From positions 186,001-250,000 of the forward strand of contig NZ_BOSL01000006.1 of NCBI RefSeq assembly GCF_018403325.1: DNA of 64,000 bases. Reading direction: 5' to 3'. This document shows, one piece after another, positions 47,486 to 54,939 of the stretch (positions are counted from its first letter, which is position 1; each line of letters begins with the position of its first letter). The notes under the pieces were generated by a model, which saw only the letters and a program-made list of their open reading frames with translations, was not told the origin of the DNA and did not search any database. The stretch is from Paenibacillus vini. Its GTDB lineage: Bacteria > Bacillota > Bacilli > Paenibacillales > Paenibacillaceae. The translations under genes were made by a program, and so were the position numbers.

Positions 47486-47784
47486 GGAATTTCGCGATAA
47501 GAGCTTTCCTTGTCGGAACGGTTTTGGGTATCGTTACAGCCTTAACTGCCGGACTCTTGAGTCATTGGGAAATGGCCATTAAAATTACCGGGGGAATCGG
47601 AGTCGTGTCCTGGCTGTTAGCGGGATTATTATCTGGGGCGTTTATTAGCGGTGACCGGACAAGGGCCAACGAGAGCATCGAAACGGCAGAGGATAAAAGG
47701 TTTAGAAGTAAGTTTTCTTCCGTATTGTTTCTGTTTGGCCTGCCGTTTCTAACTGTCGCGTTACTTATTTATTTGCTGACTTAA
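47482..47784 (+). CDS. DUF5316 family membrane protein
   Basis: A 100-residue protein with three hydrophobic segments (about residues 5-25, 33-52 and 80-98). Ser-Gly-Ala-Phe-Ile-Ser-Gly-Asp-Arg-Thr-Arg-Ala-Asn near the middle is the DUF5316 signature. Its ATG overlaps the stop of the exported-protein gene, so the two are coupled and may act together at the membrane. Function unknown. Confidence 0.75.
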   Translation: MRNFAIRAFLVGTVLGIVTALTAGLLSHWEMAIKITGGIGVVSWLLAGLLSGAFISGDRTRANESIETAEDKRFRSKFSSVLFLFGLPFLTVALLIYLLT

Positions 47785-47788
47785 GAGG

Positions 47789-48496
47789 TTATCTGACCGC
47801 CGCATCATTTATGCTTTTGGCATGACGGCTTTGCCCCCTGTCTTTCCAATACAGTTGTAAAGCGGACATGGCGCAGAAAATCGAAATGACAAAGAAAAGA
47901 AGAGACCAGGCTAAAGCCGGCATGATCGTGATGTGCGCCAGATTGGATGCATCCCCGGCTTGACTCGGATCCGTGAGGGATCGCAGCAACAGCGTGAACG
48001 GCCCCATTACCGATTCCTCCAGACACAGGAATGCCAGCAATAAATAATAGAAATTTAGAATCCGTCCTCCAAGAAGCAAAAACACAAAATTCACCACGAT
48101 GAAAATGATCAGCCACCACAGCCCGTATCCCGACCGCACGAACAGGAGAATCATTGCCAGTGCAATGACACTAATGATCATAATCCCTGCCCGTTGTTGA
48201 TGCTTGTAACGGACATAAAACAAGGCGATCGCAAACAAGGATGCTGAAATGTATCCGGCGAGTGACACGGCAACCTGGCTCCAGCCCGACGTGGCCAGCA
48301 CGGAGTAAGTTACACCGCTGTGATCGGGATTCAACTCAATGCGCAGCACGCGGCCTGACATCAACAAGGTCATCACGGCATGACCGAGCTCATGGATCAT
48401 CGTGTCCAGTATACGGAACCAGTCGGAAAATGGAATCAGCCTCGTAAGGATAGCGGCCCCCGCAAGAAACAGGAATGCCTTAAGCCATTTATTCAT
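47789..48496 (-). CDS. M50 family intramembrane metallopeptidase
   Basis: A 235-residue polytopic membrane protein with about six helices. The zinc motif His-Glu-Leu-Gly-His lies near residue 37 at the end of an early helix, and Asn-Phe-Val/Asn-Phe-Tyr positions late in the protein may supply the third ligand. M50 proteases cleave membrane-embedded substrates. AAAGGGG on the minus strand precedes the start. It is convergent with the DUF5316 gene and divergent from the TerB-like operon. The substrate is unknown. Confidence 0.82.
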   Translation of the reverse strand: MNKWLKAFLFLAGAAILTRLIPFSDWFRILDTMIHELGHAVMTLLMSGRVLRIELNPDHSGVTYSVLATSGWSQVAVSLAGYISASLFAIALFYVRYKHQQRAGIMIISVIALAMILLFVRSGYGLWWLIIFIVVNFVFLLLGGRILNFYYLLLAFLCLEESVMGPFTLLLRSLTDPSQAGDASNLAHITIMPALAWSLLFFVISIFCAMSALQLYWKDRGQSRHAKSINDAAVR

Positions 48497-48627
48497 ATTT
48501 AATCCCCTTTAAATCCATCTTCGATTACAACTCTTCTACAGCATAATATGAAATCTGGCTGGATGCCAGTCGTGAAAAAGGAATACAATTTGCCTTCAAA
48601 AAAGCGAACAAATTTTCGGTTCAATGA

Positions 48628-48633
48628 TATAAT
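48628..48633 (+). promoter_or_regulatory. TATAAT, candidate -10 box of the TerB/BrxD/helicase operon
   Basis: TATAAT lies 26 bases before the first ATG of the operon. No good -35 is visible at 16-18 bases upstream, so the promoter is weak or activated. Confidence 0.45.
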
Positions 48634-48658
48634 GGAGTCGTGATGGAGGTCTGGAGTC

Positions 48659-50419
48659 ATGAACGATAAAACGGACAAACACGACATTCATATAGAGCAG
48701 AGCGGACAACAGAATAGACGCGAGCAGCAGTTGAGGTTTGCCGAATTGGAACTCGGGGCGCCGGAACCGCAGGAGCGGGAGACCGTCAGCCTGGTCGTTA
48801 CGCCGGATGGCTGGGAGCGGAGCCTGGATTGGCAGCAGGATTTTCGGTATGTTTCGCGCGAAGGGCAATTTGTTCAGAAAGCGCGGGAACTTGAATCACA
48901 AACTGAGGATCATGCAGAGTTCGTCCCTTTTCAAACTTACTGGCCGACCTATGATCAAATGCAGCCGGGACAGCTTAAATGGTATTTGTACTGGAGGGGA
49001 GAGGTCCGTTCGGAACGTTATCATGATACTGACCTATCTTATCTGTTTGTGTACTTGTATGAGCTGATTCACGGAATCGGCTGGAGCGAGCCGGTGCAGG
49101 GGGTCCAGTTGATGGACAGGGTATGGCACGCCTACCGGAAAAGGTATCCGAAGCTGGATCAATATGTACGGGAATGGAAGTATGATTTTGCGCTGGTATT
49201 CGGGTTGGATCTGCCGCCTTTCGAGCCGCTTGCAAAGCTTCCCAGAAGTCTGTCGCCCGAGCTTAGGGAGCTGGAATGGAAACGGAGATTTTCCGCCGAG
49301 CCGGTGGAATTGACTTGGGATTTGGTTTTGCAGCTGTGCGACTATGAAATTGAAAAAAGCCGTTATTACAATGAACAGGGTCGAAAGGACCTGCGGGAAT
49401 ATATCCCGAAAGTGATAGTGCTGGTAGATGGGTACCTGGCAAAGACTACGGGAAACAAGCTGATTAATCATTTTATGCCCCGTGAAAAGAAGGTTACCCG
49501 CTACTTGTTCCGCAGCGCCGTCTACGACTACGAGCAATACGGGCGCACAGCGACGGTTTCTATATTGGCGATTAGTGAGCATCTCCCGCTCCGCGCTTAT
49601 TTGACACAACTGGTCAGGTTTACGGAAAACAAGCTGCGGGAGCTGTCCGGCTTTAAAGGGAAGCTGCGCGGGATCACCCTTGAAGCTGAGGTGGAGGAGC
49701 TTGTTTCCCGCTTTCTGCATAAGGAGTTTGAGCTCCGCAAAGCGGAAGAAGCCAAAGCCCGCGCTCCTAAAGTGAAGATCAACACCGCCAAGCTCCGCAA
49801 ACTGCAGCATGAATCGGATGAAGTACGGGACATGCTGTTGACCGAACAGTTACCGGTGATTCCGGAGAATCAAGGTTCGTCGGTGGAGCATCCGGTTTCA
49901 TCGGGTTTGCCGGCCATGGAGATATCCCTTGGCCACCTCGTTACGCAGGCCAAGCAGGAGCTAGGTTCATTGCGCAGCCGGAACCGGAATCGGAAAGATA
50001 CCGACGGCCCCCAGCAGGCAGAGATGGATTTCGAACGCGGCTGGCAGACTTTTGAGGAAGAGTCGCCTGCAAACGTAGCGTTGGAAACAATGAAGAGTGA
50101 AGCACCGAAAGGTGATCAGCGTCCAGAATTGTCAGACGATGATAATTGTGCTGATGGGATGGAATTACCGGAGGAGTGGCGAGAGCTGTGGGGCCGATTG
50201 TCCGAGTCCCACAAGAAGATGCTGTCCGCATTGGTCAATGGCGATGGGGATGCGGTGCGATATGACATCGCCGAGCAAGCCGGTTCGATGCCTGAGCTGC
50301 TTCTTGATGAGATCAACGGACTGTCCATGGAGTGGATCGGCGATTTGCTGATCGACGGAGATGAGATTACGGAGGAGTACCGGCAGGAGCTCTCGGAAAT
50401 GCTTCGAAGCCGCTGTTGA
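48659..50419 (+). CDS. TerB N-terminal and TerB C-terminal domain protein
   Basis: A 586-residue soluble protein. Residues about 75-180 carry a TerB-N type region (Thr-Tyr-Trp-Pro-Thr-Tyr-Asp-Gln-Met, Leu-Lys-Trp-Tyr-Leu-Tyr-Trp-Arg, Tyr-Leu-Phe-Val-Tyr-Leu-Tyr-Glu-Leu); the last 80 residues resemble TerB-C (Met-Pro-Glu-Leu-Leu-Leu-Asp-Glu-Ile-Asn, Gly-Asp-Leu-Leu-Ile). The linker is acidic and variable. In other Firmicutes and Actinobacteria such proteins precede BrxD-like ATPases and helicases. It is likely a scaffold of a nucleoprotein complex. GGAGGT precedes ATG 48659. Confidence 0.75.
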   Translation: MNDKTDKHDIHIEQSGQQNRREQQLRFAELELGAPEPQERETVSLVVTPDGWERSLDWQQDFRYVSREGQFVQKARELESQTEDHAEFVPFQTYWPTYDQMQPGQLKWYLYWRGEVRSERYHDTDLSYLFVYLYELIHGIGWSEPVQGVQLMDRVWHAYRKRYPKLDQYVREWKYDFALVFGLDLPPFEPLAKLPRSLSPELRELEWKRRFSAEPVELTWDLVLQLCDYEIEKSRYYNEQGRKDLREYIPKVIVLVDGYLAKTTGNKLINHFMPREKKVTRYLFRSAVYDYEQYGRTATVSILAISEHLPLRAYLTQLVRFTENKLRELSGFKGKLRGITLEAEVEELVSRFLHKEFELRKAEEAKARAPKVKINTAKLRKLQHESDEVRDMLLTEQLPVIPENQGSSVEHPVSSGLPAMEISLGHLVTQAKQELGSLRSRNRNRKDTDGPQQAEMDFERGWQTFEEESPANVALETMKSEAPKGDQRPELSDDDNCADGMELPEEWRELWGRLSESHKKMLSALVNGDGDAVRYDIAEQAGSMPELLLDEINGLSMEWIGDLLIDGDEITEEYRQELSEMLRSRC

Positions 50420-50458
50420 TGTAAATATAGTGTTTAGATTTCAAGAGGTGATAACGAG

Positions 50459-51799
50459 ATGAAACAGATGCAAATCCCTAAACGGCTGACTACGGCACTG
50501 GTGAATTCCTTGACGGCGGGAGTGGTGCCGCGGGTCGGACTGGAGCATATCGCGGTCGGAAGAAAAGCCGAGGTGGCGTCGATTCTCCAAGATATGGACA
50601 ATATCGCAGAGGGCGGAGCGGCGTTTCGGCTAATTACCGGGCGGTACGGGAGCGGGAAAAGCTTTTTGCTGCAAATGATCCGTAATTATGCGATGGACCG
50701 GGAATTTGTGGTGGCGGATGCCGATTTGTCCCCCGAGCGAAGACTTGTTGGCACGAAAGGACAGGGGCTGGGCACATACCGGGAGCTGATGATGCATTTA
50801 TCTACCCGGACAAGACCGGACGGCGGAGCCTTGGAGAGCATGCTGCAAAAATGGATTGCCGGACTCCAGCAGGAACAAATGCAGGCCACCGGTCTGCGTC
50901 CGGGTGATCCGCAATTGTATGAAGCGGTGGAACTCCAAATCTATGCGGTCAGCAATGAATTACAGAGTCTGGTGCACGGGTTTGATTTTGCCAAGGTGCT
51001 GGCCGCATACTGGTCGGGCTACAAGCTGGGGGACGATGACCGGAAAGCGGCGGCGCTGCGCTGGCTGCGCGGGGAATTTCCGACCAAGACGGAGGCGCGC
51101 AAAGAGCTGGGGGTCGGCGTTATTATCGATGATGACAATTGGTACGACTACATGAAGCTGTGGTCCGAATTTGCGGTGCGCATCGGCTATAAGGGATTGC
51201 TGCTGTTTATCGACGAGGGCGTGAATTTGTACAAAATTACGAACAGCGTGTCCCGACAAAGCAATTACGAAAAGCTGCTGACGATGTTCAATGACACGAT
51301 GCAGGGAAAAGCTCAATACCTGGGCATTTACCTGGGCGGAACACCACAGTTTGTGGAGGATGAACGCAGAGGCCTGTTCAGCTATGAGGCGCTTCGGTCG
51401 CGATTAATGGATGGCCGTTACAGCAGCGGTTCGCGACGGACATATACTTCGCCGATTCTGAGACTGGACATGCTGTCGCATGAGGAGATTCTGATCCTGC
51501 TGCAAAAGCTGCGCAATATTCATGCGATGCACTCCGGTTATGAGCCTCGCTTGAGCGATGGGCAGCTGATTGCTTTCATGCAGGCGGCGGTGGGCCGACT
51601 TGGAGCCGAGGAACTGCTGACAACCCGGGAAGTAGTCCGGGATTTCATGGATGTGCTGCATATGCTGCACCAGCATAAAGAACTGACTTTTGAGGAACTG
51701 ATGGGCGAGCGTGAGCAAGAATATTTGGCATCCGGCTCTCCCGGTAATTCCGGCAGCAAAGACGAACTCGATGACTTTTTGGCGGAGTTTGACCTATGA
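50459..51799 (+). CDS. BrxD-like ATP-binding protein (DUF2791)
   Basis: A 446-residue P-loop ATPase of the DUF2791 group called BrxD in BREX systems. Walker A Gly-Arg-Tyr-Gly-Ser-Gly-Lys-Ser is near residues 61-68 and Walker B Leu-Leu-Leu-Phe-Ile-Asp-Glu-Gly near residues 247-254; Gly-Val-Ile-Ile-Asp-Asp-Asp lies between them. The length is normal for the family. AGAGGTG precedes ATG 50459, 39 bases after the TerB-like gene, and its stop overlaps the helicase ATG. It probably forms a complex with the helicase. Confidence 0.85.
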   Translation: MKQMQIPKRLTTALVNSLTAGVVPRVGLEHIAVGRKAEVASILQDMDNIAEGGAAFRLITGRYGSGKSFLLQMIRNYAMDREFVVADADLSPERRLVGTKGQGLGTYRELMMHLSTRTRPDGGALESMLQKWIAGLQQEQMQATGLRPGDPQLYEAVELQIYAVSNELQSLVHGFDFAKVLAAYWSGYKLGDDDRKAAALRWLRGEFPTKTEARKELGVGVIIDDDNWYDYMKLWSEFAVRIGYKGLLLFIDEGVNLYKITNSVSRQSNYEKLLTMFNDTMQGKAQYLGIYLGGTPQFVEDERRGLFSYEALRSRLMDGRYSSGSRRTYTSPILRLDMLSHEEILILLQKLRNIHAMHSGYEPRLSDGQLIAFMQAAVGRLGAEELLTTREVVRDFMDVLHMLHQHKELTFEELMGEREQEYLASGSPGNSGSKDELDDFLAEFDL

Positions 51800-54123
51800 G
51801 CGGATCCGATCGGCATTACGATAACCGAGGCCGAGGCCAAGGGGCGGATCGGGGGCAACAGGGGAATCCTTTTGCCCGGCTGGCCCCGTTCATTCAGGAA
51901 TACATTTACCGCAAGAAATGGGACACCCTCCGCGAAGCCCAGGTTGAAGCGTGCAGAGTGTTGTTCGATACGCAGCATCATCTGCTGATCGCATCTGGGA
52001 CGGCATCGGGAAAGACGGAGGCGGCTTTCTTTCCGGCGCTTACCGAGCTGTATCATCGGCCATCGGAATCGGTGGGCATCCTTTATATCGGACCGCTGAA
52101 GGCGCTGATCAATGATCAATTCGAGCGGATTAGCGAACTGCTAAGGGAAGGGGAAGTGCCTGTCTGGCATTGGCATGGAGACGTATCCCAAGCGGAGAAA
52201 ACGAAGCTCATGCAACGGCCTTGCGGTGTGCTGCAGATTACTCCAGAGTCGCTGGAGGGGCTGCTCATGAACCGTCCGAATGCGATTCCTGCGCTGTTCC
52301 ATGATCTACGGTATATTATGATCGATGAGGTGCATGCTTTCATGGGTGCGGACCGGGGCATTCAGGTACTGAGCCAGTTGACCCGGCTGGAGCGGATGGC
52401 CTCTTGTACACCGCAGCGGATAGGGCTGTCGGCCACGCTTAGCGATTATGATACCGCCGCCCGCTGGCTTGGGGCCGGAACCCAGCAACCGGTGGAGGTG
52501 GTATCGCCGCAGGGCGGACGGAAGCTGAAGCTGTCGGTTGAGCATTTCTCGTTCCCGGATGCCCGGGATGAACGGGAGGCTGAGCATCTGGAACTCGCCA
52601 AGCAGAATTATTACAATTTCATCTATGACCATACCCACCAAAAAAAAGCGCTCGTCTTCACCAACAGCCGCTCGGACGCCGAGCTCACCACGCTCGAGAT
52701 GCGCCGAATCGCCGAGAAGCGGGAGGAGCGCGATGTGTTCCATGTGCATCACGGAAGCATTTCCGCGATGCTGCGGGAGGAGACCGAGGCCGCGCTGAAG
52801 TCCGGCCCGGGTCCTGCAGTGGCCGCCGCGACAGTGACGCTGGAGCTCGGCATCAACCTCGGCGAGCTGGAGCGGGTCATCCAGCTCGGAGCGCCGTACA
52901 GCTGCTCCAGCTTTGTGCAGCGGCTCGGCCGTTCCGGACGCCGGGGCGATGCGGCGTCGGAGATGATGTTCCTCTGTGCGGAGGAAGAGGACGAGGAGGC
53001 GCAGTTGCCCGCGCGGATGCCGTGGACGCTGCTGCGGGCGATCGCCGTGATCGAGCTGTACGTCCGCGAGCGCTGGGTGGAGCCGCTAGATCTGCGGCGG
53101 AAGCCGGTCGGGGTGCTCTATCATCAGACGATGAGCACTCTGAAGAGTATCGGCGAAGCCGAGCCCGCCGAGTTGGCGCGGGCGGTCCTGACTCTGCCGG
53201 CTTTTCGCGGCATTGAGCCGGACGAATATAAGAAGCTGCTGCAATATTTGCTGCAGACCGACCATATCCAGCAGACGGAGGAAGGTTCGCTGATCATTGG
53301 ACTCGGCGGGGAGAAAGTGGTGAACAACTACCGATTCTATGCCGTGTTCAAGGATGATGAGGAACATGTGGTGTATAACGGTTCGGAGGAGATCGGAAGC
53401 ATTACCACCGTACCGCCGCCGGGCTACTGCTTCTCGCTTGCCGGCAAGCTCTGGAAGGTCGAGGAAGTGGACGGCAAGCATAAGGCGGTCTACGTGAAAT
53501 CTTCCAAGGGCAAGGTAGACACCCTTTGGCTAGGAGCCGGCGGCGACGTTCATACCCGGGTAATGCAAAAAATGCGCCAGGTGTTGGAGGAACAGACGCT
53601 GTATCCCTATCTGGCGCCCGGAGCGGTAAACCGTCTGGAGCGGGCGCGCAGGCTGGCCCGGGAAAGCGGGTTATTGCGCAGTCCGGTGATTCCGGCGGGC
53701 GGAAATTCGCTGTTCATTTTACCCTGGGCGGGAAGCAAGCAGTTCCGTACGCTGGAGCGTTTGCTGAAGCATAATCTTACGGAACCGATGGGACTGCGCC
53801 AAGTCGTCCCGATGGAACCGTATTATATGGTCGTGGCCGGAACAGCTGACGCAGAAAGTCTGCTGGCCAGCATCCGGGACGGGCTGTCCGGGGCACATGA
53901 CCCTGAAGCTTTGCTCGATGCAGCGGAGGCTCCATACCTCGGCAAGTATGACGAGTATGTGCCGCCCGAGCTGGTTCGGCGCGCTTTTGCCGTGGATGGT
54001 CTGGATGTGAAAGGACTGGCCGAAGTACTTCGAAAACAATCGGGCGAAAGACCGGTAATCGCAGAGAGAAACGGGCTGGTAACCCGACAACAGAAAGGTG
54101 ATCAGGATGGCTTCAAAAATTAA
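51796..54123 (+). CDS. Lhr/BrxHI-like superfamily 2 DEAD/DEAH helicase
   Basis: A 775-residue helicase. Motif I Gly-Thr-Ala-Ser-Gly-Lys-Thr-Glu-Ala, motif II Asp-Glu-Val-His, motif III Ser-Ala-Thr-Leu-Ser, and motif VI Gln-Arg-Leu-Gly-Arg-Ser-Gly-Arg-Arg are intact; the two RecA lobes fill about residues 20-400. The C-terminal 350 residues form an Lhr-like winged-helix and beta region without a Cys cluster. BrxHI proteins pair with BrxD in BREX type 2-like loci. It likely unwinds or translocates on DNA, and its ATG overlaps the BrxD stop. Confidence 0.87.
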   Translation: MSGSDRHYDNRGRGQGADRGQQGNPFARLAPFIQEYIYRKKWDTLREAQVEACRVLFDTQHHLLIASGTASGKTEAAFFPALTELYHRPSESVGILYIGPLKALINDQFERISELLREGEVPVWHWHGDVSQAEKTKLMQRPCGVLQITPESLEGLLMNRPNAIPALFHDLRYIMIDEVHAFMGADRGIQVLSQLTRLERMASCTPQRIGLSATLSDYDTAARWLGAGTQQPVEVVSPQGGRKLKLSVEHFSFPDARDEREAEHLELAKQNYYNFIYDHTHQKKALVFTNSRSDAELTTLEMRRIAEKREERDVFHVHHGSISAMLREETEAALKSGPGPAVAAATVTLELGINLGELERVIQLGAPYSCSSFVQRLGRSGRRGDAASEMMFLCAEEEDEEAQLPARMPWTLLRAIAVIELYVRERWVEPLDLRRKPVGVLYHQTMSTLKSIGEAEPAELARAVLTLPAFRGIEPDEYKKLLQYLLQTDHIQQTEEGSLIIGLGGEKVVNNYRFYAVFKDDEEHVVYNGSEEIGSITTVPPPGYCFSLAGKLWKVEEVDGKHKAVYVKSSKGKVDTLWLGAGGDVHTRVMQKMRQVLEEQTLYPYLAPGAVNRLERARRLARESGLLRSPVIPAGGNSLFILPWAGSKQFRTLERLLKHNLTEPMGLRQVVPMEPYYMVVAGTADAESLLASIRDGLSGAHDPEALLDAAEAPYLGKYDEYVPPELVRRAFAVDGLDVKGLAEVLRKQSGERPVIAERNGLVTRQQKGDQDGFKN

Positions 54124-54754
54124 AATGATGTCCCCGCAGCTCCCTGCGGATTTATATGAGGTTGATTTGGAAACATTGCTTGAGGACGCGGATCATGAGC
54201 TGGTAAACAGTATGATGAACGGTGCCCAGTATGAACATGAAGTTATGGAGAAATGCATTTTGTCCAAGGTGCTGCTTCGCGGCTGTTCCTTCTCGCATAC
54301 CACCTTTGATCGGATGGATATGACCGATACGGTGCTGGAAAATTGCGATTTCTCCAATGCCGTTCTGCAAAGGGGCATTATTCACCGCGTTCATTTCAAG
54401 GATTGTAAACTGACCGGGGTGAATCTGTCCAAGGCTAACCTGGGGTTCGTGACCTTCGAGAATTGCTTGATGAATCTGAGCGATCTGGTGGAGGGTTCTT
54501 TGAAGCAAGTGAGGTTTAGTGGTTGTTCCCTGCAGAATGCTAATTTTTACGGATGTAAGTTTAAGGATGTCGAGCTGCAGGAATGCGATCTAAATGAGGC
54601 GGATTTTACGGACACTTCGCTTAAAGGTATGGATATCAGCACCTGTACTTTTGATCGGGTCGATATTCCCGTCTCCGCGTTGCCGGGATGCACCGTGTCT
54701 CCCGAGCAGGCGACCGGCTTTGCCAAGCTTCTTGGATTGAAGGTAAAGGAATAA
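54107..54754 (+). CDS. Pentapeptide-repeat protein
   Basis: A 215-residue protein built mainly of pentapeptide repeats (Ala/Cys-Asp/Asn-Leu/Phe-x-x pattern): Cys-Ser-Phe-Ser-His, Cys-Asp-Phe-Ser-Asn, Asn-Leu-Ser-Lys-Ala, Cys-Asp-Leu-Asn-Glu, Ala-Asp-Phe-Thr-Asp and others from residue about 50 to 190. This forms a right-handed beta-helix that in Qnr/MfpA proteins mimics B-DNA. It overlaps the helicase stop by 17 bases, so it is translationally coupled to the operon. Its role may be a DNA-mimic partner or regulator of that complex (inference). Confidence 0.85.
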   Translation: MASKIKMMSPQLPADLYEVDLETLLEDADHELVNSMMNGAQYEHEVMEKCILSKVLLRGCSFSHTTFDRMDMTDTVLENCDFSNAVLQRGIIHRVHFKDCKLTGVNLSKANLGFVTFENCLMNLSDLVEGSLKQVRFSGCSLQNANFYGCKFKDVELQECDLNEADFTDTSLKGMDISTCTFDRVDIPVSALPGCTVSPEQATGFAKLLGLKVKE

Positions 54755-54781
54755 CAGGAATGAAAAGGTCAGAATAATTAA

Positions 54782-54808
54782 AACACCGGGATTTCCCGGT
54801 GTTTTTTT
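54782..54808 (+). terminator. Strong rho-independent terminator of the TerB/BrxD/helicase operon
   Basis: AACACCGGG (54782-54790) pairs perfectly with CCCGGTGTT (54795-54803), loop ATTT, followed by a T run to 54808. Confidence 0.9.
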
Positions 54809-54939
54809 GTTTTCCCTTTTGCGTATGATTACACCCAATTTACGATGGAATGCATTATTGTTTATCCGAGATCCGGGTCATAAAATGAATTTGAATTTTT
54901 ATAACAAAGGACAAATTCATTTCTTATGGGGGTATTGGT

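Noticed and set aside
49034-49810. 258-codon antisense frame inside the TerB-like gene
   Set aside because: Typical antisense shadow of a GC-rich gene; no ribosome site and no recognisable domain.
51538-52119. 193-codon antisense frame across the BrxD/helicase junction
   Set aside because: Composition dominated by Arg/Ser/Pro as expected for the complement of GC-rich coding sequence; no start signal.
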